64,000 nt of DNA from Whitmania pigra (taxonomy: Eukaryota > Annelida > Clitellata > Hirudinida > Haemopidae): assembly GCA_021613335.1 (NCBI GenBank), contig JAJTWR010000251.1, positions 1,556,501 through 1,620,500 of the forward strand, read 5' to 3'. This document shows positions 50,235 to 63,371 of this stretch, one piece after another. Numbering within the stretch: position 1 is the first letter of the stretch; every line of letters starts with the position of its first letter. The notes beneath the pieces are model-generated. The model worked only from the letters and a program-made list of their open reading frames with translations. It did no database searches and was not told the origin of the DNA. The translations under genes were made by a program, and so were the position numbers.

Positions 50235-53200
50235 TATGTTATTTCTCTTTTCTTTCCTTCCCGGCAGTCCTTCCCTATCGGATCGTTTGCTCGGAGGGAA
50301 ACCAGGTTTGTGATCCTCCAAAGTCCCTCTGGTGATGCGTTTTCAGCTTTCATTTTAATTAGTTCGTGCTTTCTCTCAGTCAAGTGAGGTAAATGAGATT
50401 TAAAATCTTATTTGGAAATTTATTCTGGATATGGCCTGTTACTAATAATACACCTGCATGAATATAGTGAATTATTTGTATATAGATGATCGAATCCTCA
50501 TCGTCACTGTCATGTCTTCGATATCATCATCATCGTCGTAATCATCATCAGCCTAGTGATTTCTTGGTGGTAATCTTCAGTTTTGTTTAGTTCTTGCTTC
50601 ATCGGATGCTTTAAAGTTTCGCTTTGTTGCTTAGTGTTTGCCATCATCATTATCATAACCATTATCACCGTCACCATCGGTCTTCGTTCGAGTACTTCCA
50701 TTGGGCAGACCTCCTTGTGATTAAGAAGCGGTTATATGTTAGTATGTACTTAACAACACCTGCCAATGTCTGCCTATCACCATAAATTATAGCAAATGTA
50801 GTGGGTCATGATTGGCGTCCGGTTTTACATCGAAATGGATTTTAATACGTTGCTTTTTTGTATTTATTACCATCGGTCACGTCTCCTACGAATGGCCTCG
50901 CTTGTGATTGTCTTCAAATAGTTGCTGTTTGATGAAATTAATGTATTGTTACGTTACGATGATTAAAATAGTCATGCTCAGCGATTTCAACGGAGATGGT
51001 AAGCACCGTCTAAGTCTGTAGCGTCTCTCTCCTCGTCCCATTGGCAATTTGTTGGCATTGTTGCAGTCTTCATGGCAACTTGTTGTTAGCATCGTTGAAG
51101 TCTTCAATGCAACTTCCTGGCAACTTGTTGACTGATCGTGTGAGACCCGTGCCTTGGAGATGCTGTCGAGATAACTGAGGCGGTTTGTGCACGAATGAGT
51201 TGTTATCTCGGAGACCGTTGTTATTGTAGTTACCATAGTTACAGATTTAATTGTTGTCGTTGTTGTTATTCTAATCTTTTACTACTTTTTCCTTCCCTTC
51301 AGATTGTTCTTAGCTTTTAAATACTTAAAAATATTTTTCATTGTCTCGATTCTCTTTTTGCAACATATAATCAATATCATCTGTCTAATGATCTAATAAT
51401 CTTTGCTTAGTTTCCTTACCTGCATGTTTTTAGCATCAGACCTTATCTTTGTTAATCTGTCCTTCATATCATCCTTAGCAGGTGTGCTCGTCCAGGTGAG
51501 GGTCGAGACCTGGAGTAATTCAGCAGCCGGAAAATAGCTTCGTGATCGTGATCCGTGTCTCTGCGCTCGATGGGTTTTCGTCTTATTTGTTTGCACGTTG
51601 CCGACTCCTTTCTTTGCACCTTTAAAAGTTCTTACGAGCTTGTAATGCACTAAGTAACGTAATCCAACAGGTAATGACAACTCAGTAAATGTTTCCATGG
51701 AGAAATATTTATTTTTCACTTTATTCACTGATCCTACTTGAACTCCAATGAGGGCATAGAATGTTCTCGTCCTCACTTCATGTCATAAAGATGAGTCGTT
51801 CACGTCGAACTTCTTAGCAGTCCTAATTCTTAAAAGCTCGTTGAGCTGTTATCGGAATTATTTAGATCATTTTTTAAAGTTCTTTTGGTTTGGATTTTGA
51901 AATTGCGCGATCGGAAACGTGAGAAGGGAGGAGTTTGGAGACAGGGGATGTCTTCTTTGTGTAACTTACCTCATTGAAATCATGGTGCTCAGTCAGGCTG
52001 ACCTGTAAGTTTGCCCCAATCTCTATTTACTTTGGATGCCTCTTTTACATAAATTATGCTGATCAGTTAGCTCAGCCTGCAGCTCATGTGATTAATATTC
52101 AATGGAATTGCATCCGCTGTCCTGTTCATAAAGTTTGTGAAGCGTTTAAAGCACGTTCATGCGACAAGAAGAATTTGGAGCCCGCTTGACAATTGTGATT
52201 GTGGACTGTAGTATAAAGTATGTAAGAGTCTAAAGGTTCATTATTATTGGTGGAATACCGTCATAATCGGTGCTGATTTGTCAGCCCGTCAACATGTCCA
52301 TGCCGTTTTAAATTATTATTATAATAATTAATCCATCGTAATTCTGATTGCGCACCTTCTGTTCATGAGGGTCTAGACTGCCTCATTATGTCGTTTTCCT
52401 GCATGCCGTCCATCGACGCGACCATTTGTTTCTCGGATGTGTCCCAGAACGTGAAAGCACATGTGACTCGCACCTTGCGGAACTCTCAAACTCTTTCCTT
52501 GTACAGATTTTTCTCTGACTGAAAAAACCCCAAAAGTTGGAAGGTTATCCGGAGGATCAGTCGATGCTGTTTTGGTTTGTTGTGATATTTTCAAGAATTG
52601 TCAGTGTGTAATTCCTGTCGTCGTCGTCTTCATCATTTCCCTCTGCATCGCTTTCTTCGAGATCGTCGGAAATCTTTTCTTCATCAAACTTTCCTTCTTT
52701 TTTATTTACGTGCCTCGGCCAAGTTTTGAACCCTCCCCCTGACGTTTACTTTGGTGTCCCAATCCTTCATTTTTGCTCCTCGTTGCTCTGATTGTCTTGC
52801 GTTGATTGTACAGGGAGTACCTTCGAAAATCCTGCAGATGCGATACAATATTATCCTCGTCGTCGTCTCGACTTCCTAGGTAAAGTGTGAAACGTAGACT
52901 TGTGCTTTGCCATTTTTAATTGGAAATTTGAACGATCGCTAACTACAGACGTGATTTCGGAGTAGCACTGAATATTGTTATTATCATCGCCGTACTTGTA
53001 ATTGATATTGTTGATGTGATCCATATGCATGTCCAACTTATCGCACTTACTCTCACTGCTATATACATGAATTCATTCATTCATTCATTCATTGCTGCTT
53101 TGTTTGTTGTCACTATTGTTGTTGTATAAGTTTCACTTTCTGGACGTTTCATCTTCCTGCATGTTGTCGTCTGCAGCGCGAGGAGGTAACCTGCTTCAAG

Positions 53201-55056
53201 TCTCTTTTTCATGTCTTCCTTCCTGCAGAGGGAAGATGATGATGATGTACTTGTTGTACTAAGGTTTTCATGCGTCGAAAAGTTCCGTGTCGTGTAATTC
53301 AGTGATCTTGTGTGCGTTCTCCCTCCACGGAGTTTTATTGGCTATTGATCGTAGCCAAGTTATTGCATGCCTTCATTGAGTGTTTCTGAAGTTAGTGTTG
53401 TTACTTATTGGTGTGTGCGTGTGATTCGCTATTCAGTAGAACGTAACCTGCTAGTTGATTTACACGTGAGATAATATTAATCACGAATGTTAATATTTGT
53501 GAGGTCCCTCTTTAATATTCTCGTAGTTGTGGAACTCCGTTTTGTTCCTAGCTCTCAGGCTTCGTTCAAATCATGTTTGTATATCGGCATTGTCGTTGAC
53601 ATCCATGTCGGAGGCGATTCATCAACGCGTTGCCAAGGCAACCATCATTGTCCACGGCTTTACTTTTAAACCTGCCATTCGATTAAATGCTCTCCTGTCA
53701 GTAACGCGAATCACCCCGACCAGGAGCTCGCCATTTTTCTTGTCGTCTTTGTTTCGCTAAGTGCACGGAACATCCACTTTAACCACTGATTGAAGATTCC
53801 TTCCTTAAGTTCTTACCTCTGCCACTCCATCCAACTCTTTCAGCACTTGGAAAAACTTGAATTTCGTGTCCTCCCAAAATGTACACCTCACAAAAGGTGG
53901 AAGCGAGATGAATTGGTCTCCATCCGATCGTGTATTTATCATGTTCATTTGATTGGTTGACATCTCGACCAATCAGGAATTCCCCATCTCCTCCACTCTT
54001 CCCTGATTGGGTGAGAGTTGCGGCCCTGGTAAAGTTAGTACCTGGTTAAGTTCCATTGTCATTGTAGTTCGTTGTTGTGGACTTCCATTGTTGTTGTCGT
54101 AGGTCGTGCAGTGTGACTTCTCCGTTGTTAGCATCGTAGTGTCTGCTGTGATCTGTGAGCTGTGTGTGGCCGTGTGATATCATCTCAGATTCTGTTAAGA
54201 TGAAAATGTTTCTGTAATGCAATTGTCATCTGCAAAATTAAACGTTATCTGAGAATTCGTCGTCGTCACTGTCGATGTTACTGTCGCCATTTCGTCAGGT
54301 TGGCAATTTAATTTGTCTTCGTGTTTCTTGATCAAGTCGTCATTTTGGATTAGTCCGTTCTTTGTTTGAAGAATAATTTGATATGGCCGCCAGTCTGTCA
54401 TGCTTGAGTTCCACTCCCAGTTTGGACACATCTTTAAGTTTCAAGATTTCTCCATCCTCCGAGTTATATGTTATCATTCTCATAAGAGATAGTTTTAATT
54501 TGTTCATTACAAGAGATAAATAGTGACTTTGATTATCAGTGTTGTTGTTCTTGTCCCGCTCTAATTTATTCAAATGGGCATCATCTACATCCATCCTCCC
54601 CACTTCTTCATAGTTATTCTTCCAAATTCATCAGCTATTTCCTTCATTAACTGACAAAATTAGCTTAATCATGATAACATTTACAATTGTAGTCAGCACA
54701 ACAATCGCTCCTTGTCACGATCGACTTCATTCACTTCATCGGTTCTCATCTCTTTGCATTCACCTTGGTCCTTCCTTGCACTTCCTGGAATGTTTTCTAT
54801 GGCAACTCCTTCGCTACGATTGAGGCATCGCGATTACAATCAGCAGTATGAATTAAACGTCACCGTCATTTTTGAGCCGTGCGACACGCAGATTGATTCT
54901 AATTTGTTTGGTTCGATTCACGTTTTGCATTAAACCCTAATCAACGATTGACTAGACTTTTGTTGGGAAGTTGCTTGCCTTGGATGACCTGGGGGGGGGG
55001 GCATTCTAGCTCACTTGGTGATTGTAGCTTGTGAGTGTGTGAGCCAGTAAGCAATC

Positions 55057-55062
55057 AATAAA
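55057..55062 (+). terminator. Candidate CELF polyadenylation signal AATAAA
   Basis: This is the first canonical plus-strand AATAAA I find after the CELF stop codon. It lies about 670 bp before the TIA1 stop on the opposite strand. A run of G lies about 60 bp upstream (about 54991-55000). Confidence 0.45.
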
Positions 55063-55735
55063 CTCCAGATCAAGACTCGACTGAGCAATGACTTAGAATG
55101 TTTATAACAAAGCCACATCGATTCATTAATTTAGTCAATATGGAAAGCCTCGCAGATCAGTGTCGATGTAATGAGTGTTAACACGAAGCTGACGAGATGA
55201 GCACTTAGTATCCAGTCCGAAAATCCACGGAATGCAGTCAACATCAACAGTCACGTTATCAATCATCCTCTACTCATTCTTCATCAGTTTATTTTTGATG
55301 GTTGATAAGCACATCATGGATACTTGTGATTGCTTTTTATTTAAATGAGGTTGATACCAATCCACCCATTTATAATCAGTCTGAGGACAGAAACCATAAA
55401 AATTGTGACATGAAAACAAACACAATGTATCAACAGTAGAGTGCTTTTTATTGGCAGTCAGTCTTAATTATAATAATAACAATAATGATCGCGTTGAGAA
55501 TAATATTAGTAATAATAATAATCATCAGCAGCACTGATGAACGTATCTTCCATGTACAGAGGTCATAGGTCATCATCATATTCAGGACATATCAAACTGC
55601 ATTCACATGTTCAAACCTCAGCACTGCAAATGTAATGACAACGTTAACTCAGGCTCCAAATTTTCTATTTCAAAACACTTGTGTTCAAATATACCAACCA
55701 AAATTCAAGCAATGTTTTCATGCCTTCAAAAATTG
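55063..55735. other. Convergent intergenic region, CELF / TIA1 3' ends
   Basis: It probably holds the TIA1 3' UTR on the minus strand. A short AAT-rich patch lies near 55470-55520. No exon is seen. Confidence 0.4.
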
Positions 55736-58527
55736 TCAATGTTTGTCGTTCGAGTTGTAAAATCCATCCCCCGACCCCATTGAGTTGTTGTCATTGGAGG
55801 CAGATCCACTGTTGCCAGTCCACCTGGATGGATTAAAACATTCATTAATGATTAAAAATTAAATTGTGTAATTCAGCTGATCGAGCAACTCACGTTGGCT
55901 GGAACCCTGGGAAATTACCAGTAAACATTTGTTGGTTGTAGGCATTCATGTAAGCTCCCATCTGGGGGTAGGCCCAGTAGCCCATGGGGTAATAGGGGTT
56001 GTAGGCTTGCTGTAATGAAACAAAGTAGTCAATTTTTATGGAAAAAATAAAACAATTGATATTATCAGTGTACCGCTAGCCTTATAATAATAATAGGCAG
56101 TGAGCTGGTGGTGCATACCTGCTGAAAGGAACTTGATGAACCACTGCTAGAATTTGAGGACAATGACGAGCCGCTCGGTTTGACATTCGAGATGGACTCT
56201 GGGTCCTTGCCCCAGGAGCATTTGACAACATAACCATTCACTTCTGTTCCATGCACGCCAACAATCCCGTGGCATGCAGACTCCTTTCTGTCCATCCTGG
56301 AAAATGGCCGATTAAATTAATATCTTGTACCAATGCAAAATGGATTAATAACTTGGACCAATGTGTATAAGTTAGTATCATGTATCAATGCGTATGGATT
56401 AGATTATCACAAATCCATAAATATATTAAATTAATTAACATAAATTAATGTCACAATAATTTCATGTTTTTAAAAGAACCAGCAACTTACTTGATGAAAG
56501 CATAGCACTTCTCCCTGAAAATTCGAATGTCAACGATGTTCCCGTAAGCACTGAACGTCTGCCTTAATAATTCCTCTACAAAAGCATTGTTAAGTGAATT
56601 ATTTATTTATTTATCCCTCTTTCCATAATTACTTATTACAGCTTGTTTCAATTTAAAAAGTAAGTAATCTAATTCAAATCACCTGTAAGCCCATTTTGTA
56701 TGCCAGCACAGTAAATGGTCACATTGTTAGGACTTGACTGGTTGTATACTTCATCATAGTCCAGCAGTGGTCGACCTAGAAACACAAAATCAAAATTTAT
56801 AGATTAGTGGATAACTAACATATGCATCAATAGACACAATTTTGCTATGAATTATATATTAAATATTTTATTAGAAAAAATAGCATACCTGGAACCCTAG
56901 TAAGATTCATCAGATTTCCTTTACCGCTTGCCCAGTTGGTTTTGATGGTCCTACCACCAAGCCATTGCCCGTTCATGGTGGATATGGCATTCTCGGCATC
57001 CTGAAAATGATTGGAAGAAATCAATAAGTTAGGTGATTAAAAATATGCTTTTCTTAACCACACATAATAATTAACCTCCGTGGTTAAAAAAACAGTACAC
57101 ACAGCTATTAGTAAAACAACTTACCTCTTTTCTAACAAAGCAGACAAAGGCATATCCCTTGGACATCTGGGTGTGAGGATCTCTGATGATCTTGCAGTCT
57201 CTGCAACATAAAGACATCGAGTCAAGTGAAAGCACATTCAATAGATTAAAAACAAATTCCAATTCATCAACTCACGAAATCTCTCCAAAAGGAGCAAAGG
57301 CGTTTTTGATCTGAATAGTGTCGATGTCTGGGCTAAGATCCCCAACATATATGTGGTAATGGTCTGCAAGAGATAGACAATATGTTAAATAATGTTAGGA
57401 AAGAGCCCATATGAAAATTTAAAGCATCGTACTTGTGGTATCTTGCTTGCTTGTTGTCCCAGGGTGAGATGCCCAATTGACTTTCAATTCCTGAATTGAA
57501 AAATTTCCATAATAAACAGTTTAAATAGCCCTTTGGAACAACCATACAGAATCTCAAAAACTATACTATCACAAAGCTTTAGATGTTTTTAAAAGTTTTA
57601 GAAGTAATAACCAACCTTTCCTAAGACATTCCTTTTGTTCATGGCCATGAGAGCCGATTGAGCTTGCTGGTGTTCGGCAAACTTCACGAACGCGTAGGGA
57701 TCGTGGCCAACCTGCGATAAATCAATCATGCTATAAGCTTTCGTGAAACTTTACACAATGTCAACATCAAGTATTTGGTAGTGTCAACATCGAGCATGAC
57801 CTTGTAATAACATCAATAGAGGTGCATGTATAAATTGATTGTGTACTTTTCAAAAATTTTGTTTTGGACTACCGGTAACAAAGTGAACTTAATAGTGACT
57901 TAGTTATAAAATGGCAGGTCCCATAAATTAAAAAAAAAACAAATTTCATTTGATGACATGCTATCACACTAGGAGCATTTCCATTAGCACATTGTTAATA
58001 TAGATCTTACTTAACATGTTCTCAAAATTTTAAATAAAACTCAATAACTAAAGTAGTTAGCTAATCATTAGTTCATTTTCAATGCAAATTGTGTCATCAA
58101 CAGTGAAGCAGAAAAAGTACTTAAGAGCAATAATAGCCTAATTACTAAAATATCTCCAGCCACATGAAATTAGTATGTAACCAAAACACTTTCTGACCTC
58201 CCTGATGATTTTACATTCTATACAGTATCCAAATTGGGAAAAGAGCATGTACAATAAATCTTCGGTAACGGCCAGCTCCAAGTTTCCAACATACCTGAAA
58301 ACGAAATAAAACAAAATTTTTAATCACCCATTTCCTCTCATAACGCTAATCTTCAAGTTATCATTCTCAATAATAGTCTACGTTAGCCTAAATTATAAAT
58401 CGCGAAAGCGGGCGTCACTTAAACACACCGTTGTCATAAGCACCAACAGGCAGGCTTTAAGCAAAAATACTGCACAAAAATATAACAAAACTTACAATGT
58501 TCTCGGCGGTGAGTTGGGGTCATCCAT
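55736..58527 (-). CDS. TIA1: TIA1/TIAL1 RNA-binding protein, three RRMs plus low-complexity tail
   Basis: A nuclear and cytoplasmic binder of U-rich RNA that aids U1 recruitment to weak donors, represses translation and nucleates stress granules. Twelve exons in phase give 372 residues: 58496-58527, 58198-58294, 57616-57711, 57433-57490, 57276-57363, 57125-57200, 56889-57000, 56683-56775, 56491-56575, 56119-56296, 55894-56009 and 55736-55823. RRM1: [20 protein letters not shown] and [21 protein letters not shown]2: [23 protein letters not shown] and [16 protein letters not shown]. The linker [18 protein letters not shown] leads into RRM3, whose RNP1 is altered (KCYAFIKM), ending [16 protein letters not shown] Ser-rich run and a Tyr/Asn/Gly/Gln tail form the prion-like region, shorter than in human TIA1. 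TIA1 and TIAL1 cannot be separated. Confidence 0.94.
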
Positions 58528-58986
58528 TTTGTAATTGTTTAATCGAAAAGGGGTAATTGCTTTAAAATAGAGAAAATCCCACTCGGCACAATACGTTTAT
58601 TTGTAAAACAGCTATTTCCGGAAACTTCGTTCGGTTAGTTGCCAAAAGAAAACTAAAGTTAACGTTTACAATTTTATTTTTATCAAAATTTTAAAATTTA
58701 GTAATAACATTTTTAAATTAAAACCTATTTTGTAATTTTAATGAAAAATTGTCAAAACAAATTCACACACATTTTGTTTTCAACAATTAAAAATAAAATT
58801 TAAATATGTAAACATAGGTTAACACAAATAATTTACTCAAATGTCTGAATGAAACAACAGTAAAATAACAAATCGTGGCTTGAGGGGCGACCCACTAAAT
58901 AGTAAACATTGAAGTCAGTTCTTTTTTTAGTTGGGGGAGTGTTACAAGTCGGGCTGCTTATGAGCTGTTAAAAGCCAACAGTTAAC
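58528..58986. promoter_or_regulatory. Divergent promoter region, TIA1 / calpain
   Basis: 459 bp lie between divergent start codons. It is strongly AT-rich on the calpain side, with no open frame of interest. Confidence 0.4.
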
Positions 58987-61900
58987 ATGCCTTCAGCTAA
59001 GTCTAAGCTTGACGACATAATTTCAAAATGTGAAAGTAATAATGAATTGTACGAAGACCATGAATTCCCAGCCTCAAATTGCTCGCTTTCTTTATATAAA
59101 GCCTTGCCTATCATCGGAAATGTTTTTTGGCTTAGAGCAAAGGTATTTTTCTCACAAATGGAAGGCAGGATGATTTATAATAAGCAGCTATTTTGCGATT
59201 AATTTAATCATCCTGAAAGGAGAACAAATTTAAGTTTTATTGTTTATGCATTTAGATTTTATCTACCTCCTCCCAGGAACGGGATGATTTTACTTAATAA
59301 ATTATGCAATCATGCCACTGCAATAAAAGTGAAAACTAATCCTTTTAGGAAATAGCAGAAAAGCAGAATGGTACCACTAAGCTGTGGAACATGCACAAAA
59401 ACTCCCAGATATCGATTAACAGTGGAGCATTTGGTTAGTCATATTTTAAATTTTACTCAAGCATTTAGTTCCCAATATTTTCTGAATTATTAACAGGGTC
59501 TTCAGAACTGGTTGGAGCTTTGGCAACAGTGAGTCAGAGACCTGATCTTTTTGACAATATCTTTGACCCACAGCAACTCTGGCCTGACCAGAATGACCAT
59601 AACGGCATGTCAAAATGTCAGCATTATGGAGTTTACCTGTTTAAATTCTGGTTTAACGGAGCATGGCAGGAGGTTGTGGTGGATGACCGATTGCCTGTAG
59701 ATCAAAATGTTAAGCCCATATTCATATTCTCAGAAGATGGATGCAATCTACTGCCATCTCTTTTGGAAAAGGCCTATGCCAAGTGAGATTAATTTAATAT
59801 ATTAGAAGCAAACCTAAGTTAGCGTTATTTGCAATGGAGTGAAATTTGGTCCTAAAGTAACGCCGACAACATTGATTAAAGATAGCAACAACAAAATTAT
59901 TAATGAATGTTTTGCTCCCAGATTGCTCAGTTCTTACGAGGCAATTTCCCACTGTACGCTTCCAGAAATTCTTCACCACTTTACCGGGGGTGCTGTCGAG
60001 TCCTTTGACCTATATAGGAACCCTCCCTCCTTTCCATTTCTGACCAATTCCATCTTCAGAGCACTGGAAAGTCGGTCTTTGATCGGCTGCTGCATTAACA
60101 TTTCAAACAAAACCACAGGCAGGGGTGTGTTTCTCTCTAATGGGCTGCTGACATGCCACCAGTACATTATCAATGATATCAGAGAGATCAAATTGGTCAC
60201 AGAGAGGAATGAAGTGCCACTTACCTTAGTGAGGGTCAAGAATCCTTGGGGGAAAATGAAGAGTTGGAAAGGGTCATGGAGCGTAAAATCTCCTGAGTGG
60301 AAAAAGTTGAGCAAGGAGGACAAAGAAAAAATGGGTCTTCATATGAACGATGATGCAGAGTTCTGGATGGATTTTAGGGAGCTTCTCATGCTCTTTGATA
60401 CTCTCGATCTTTGCACCCTCCCCTCTTCATTTACCTCTTGTTCATCGACTTCCTTGACGTCGCCTCCCACAACACCAGATGAGGGAAAGTCTTTCAAGTG
60501 GAACTGTCGACTCTTCCACGGAAAGTGGAAGAGTGGTGTGTCGGCTGGAGGAAGACCAACTTGCAAAGGTAGAAATATTTCTTAACAACTATACTCGGAC
60601 TTGTTTGTGAGCCAATCTGTTAGGGCTTTTGCAACATTTATTTCAGGTTACTTAGGAGTATAAATATCTTTTGTAAACTTTAGCATATATCTTCTGGTAC
60701 ATGATCAATAAATTAAATACTAATTATACTAATTTATTGTTATAGTATGTAATTTTTTTTAAATTAGAAATTTAAAATATTAATTCATCAATACTTCTCT
60801 TTAACCAAAGAAACCCATTGGACCAATCCCCAGTACCGTCTCACTCTCAAGGAGTCAGACCAGGATGGCTGTCAGTCATGTGTGGCAATCATTGAACTGG
60901 AACAGAAAGACATGACTTCAGTGGCGCATGATGAGGAGAGGAAAGAGATTGGATTTGTTATTTATAAGGTTCTCATGTCTTGCCTTACATGCTATTACAA
61001 TTAGAAATGGCCAGAAATTATAAAACAAACGTAGGTCTGGTCGTCGTTGGATTCTGATTAGGACTCGAAAGAAATGCTTCTTATTGTTTCAACAGACTTT
61101 TTCCAGCAAATTAGTTTCTGGACATCAGTGTAGCTCGAGCTCGTACATTCAATAACGATTATTGAATAACCAAAATAAATCATTATTGTTTTTTTTATGA
61201 TCTTTTCATTATTGTTATTATTGCCATGTTGTTCTTGCTTTAATCAATATCATCCTCGTTTATCAACCATTGCAGTGCCACAAAGGGACTCATTTCCCCC
61301 TGGAGAAGGATTTTTTTGGAAGCAACAACTTCACGGCCCATTGCGATTATTTCACCAATTTACGATTTGTTGTCAAGAGGTTCATGCTGGAGCCTGGAGT
61401 TTATGTGATTGTTCCTTCAACTTACCAACCAAACATCGAAGGATCCTTTGTCCTTAGGGTCATGACTTCAGACATTGTGAACTCTCTTGAGTAAGTGATC
61501 TCATTGGTTTTTGGGATGTGAGATCAATATCATTGAACTTATAGCAAAACACTTGTTATTTAAGAGGCCCTAGAATGTATGCTGAAAACAATCTTTGAAG
61601 TTATAATGTGACAAACGTTAAACATAATCATCATTATCATATCATAGGTCTTCCGAGAACTTCGCCGAGTCGCCACCGCGCTCATCCATTTCCAGTCTGC
61701 AGCTCGATTCTGTGAAAGATCCAAAAGAAGAAGCCATCGAGAAGCACTTCTTTGACGTGGCTTCTGAAGACCAGCAAATCAGTCTGCAGCAAATGAGGTC
61801 GATCCTCAACAAGGAACTGAAGCTCGGTGAGTTGATGGAAAATTTGTTTTCTGTTAGTCGAACAAATGTTTTTGAGGCCATATGCATATTCTTTGAATAA

Positions 61901-63371
61901 ATGCAGAAAATCAGACCAAAGATTTCAGCTTGGAACTATGTAAGCATCTTGTGTCCTTGGTTGATGTGAGTTCCCATTACCTTTTTTGCACCATTCAAAT
62001 TAAACATAATTCGCGCTTAACAAAGTGGTAACATCACTAAACTAATTTTCCTTAAGAAAAACTGCAAGACTAGGATCAACTTGAGAGAGATGCTGTATTT
62101 GTGGAATGTTGCCAAGTCGTGGAAGGTTTGAAGTTTCCCGATGTTGGATTCTTTAGTTTATTGTCATCAACAAACAATGACTTATTGTAAAGTCATTTGT
62201 TATGACTGATCATTTTTAGAAGCATTGCTTTTGCAATTTATTGCCAATTGCACTATTTAATAATGCCAGAATTATTTTTTAACAATATTTTTATTAATAA
62301 TTGGTTAACTTTAGATTAAAAATAAAATTCATTAATCAATCACAACCATATTGACATGAAATTGTTCAACAGAAGACATTTACCTCATTTGACAAATCAA
62401 AGCAAGGATCTGTGAATAACCATGAACTGAGGCCTCTCATACTTTCCATGGGTGAGTTCTATGGGTTGCCTCGTCCAACCAATCACATTCACCATATAAC
62501 ATCAATGTCAGCGCAAAAGGATAATGAATTCATTGCATGGTGATAAATATTTACTGTAATGAACATTAACATCCCATTTTCAGGCTACAAGTTCACTCCA
62601 TCAGTGATTAACCAGTTGACACACAGATATTCCAACGAGCAGCACTCAATCGACCTCGAGAGCTTTCTCATCTGCATGATTCGTATACTCAACCTCCATG
62701 GTCACCATTAAAATCTGCTTATTATTATATTGCAATTGCATTGAAACTTAGGTTAGGTAACTCCTACAATTGTGGTGTTTTTCAGAAATATTCAAGGGTA
62801 AGGAGAGAAACGAGAAGATGACATGCACTTTGGATGAGGTCAGTAATGACATTTATAAAGACATTAAATTACGTTCCATCAACATTTTAACAATAACAAT
62901 AGTTAGTAAACTATGTAATATGTTAAATTAGATGGCATTAACCATTTAACAACAACAACCGTTAGTAAACCATGTAATTATAACATTAATTAGCATTAAT
63001 CATTTAGCACTAATAAACCAGTTAATAGTCTTGATTTCGCTGACCATTTAGCATGAATACCATTAACAGAGCAAAACCTTAATTTTCTTGAGCTACTCGT
63101 TCGAAGCTTTGATCGGCCATTTACAATCGCGACATTTTCCTGGTTAATAAGTTTCAAGTCCAAATTTCTTGCTTAACCACAGAATTCTTGCAGCAGAATA
63201 GTCAATGGAGAAGCAGCTTTTATTTTTCAGCATTACAACATAGTGCTCATTACTTTAATACTGAAGTAATTTTAAATAGAACAATATTAAATTTTAATTC
63301 CATTTTTAATAGAATAATGTTATAGTCTCCTCCAATTGCAGTGGCTTGAATTGTCTCTAAGCACCTTATGA
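58987..63371 (+). CDS. Classical-architecture calpain lacking the catalytic cysteine (probable pseudoprotease)
   Basis: Thirteen exons join in phase: 58987-59142, 59349-59433, 59497-59782, 59922-60568, 60811-60968, 61276-61490, 61648-61826, 61907-61965, 62057-62125, 62373-62451, 62584-62700, 62786-62838 and 63342-63371, giving 710 residues (human CAPN1 714, CAPN2 700). Order: N-terminal YEDHEFPAS; CysPc core (about 60-340); C2-like domain III (THWTNPQYRLTL, LEPGVYVIVPSTYQP); penta-EF-hand region (FFDVASEDQQISLQQM, FTSFDKSKQGSVNNHEL, FLICMIRI), ending WLELSLSTL. The site that should read GDCW reads G81-S82-S83-E84, so Ser83 replaces the catalytic Cys and Glu84 the Trp. His255 (TCHQY) and Asn283 (KNPWG) are kept. 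EF2 has Lys at a ligand position; EF3 looks usable. It is probably a regulatory or scaffold calpain, comparable to mammalian CAPN6 or fly CalpC, which also lack the catalytic residue. Confidence 0.9.

Larger units (their letters stand above)
49102..55062 (+). other. Probable very long CELF 3' UTR
   Basis: No exon with recognisable coding potential appears on either strand over 6 kb. The plus strand is rich in T and in TTG/GTC/ATC words, unlike the neighbouring intergenic DNA. By eye I find no plus-strand AATAAA between the stop at 49101 and 55057, although ATTAAA variants occur (about 49371, 50945, 53682). The simplest reading is one long 3' UTR ending near 55080. CELF family genes in vertebrates are also known for long 3' UTRs. 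An independent non-coding transcript is an alternative. Confidence 0.45.

Noticed and set aside
51393..51776. 127-codon minus-strand open frame
   Set aside because: No recognisable domain or splice partners, and it lies within the putative CELF 3' UTR.
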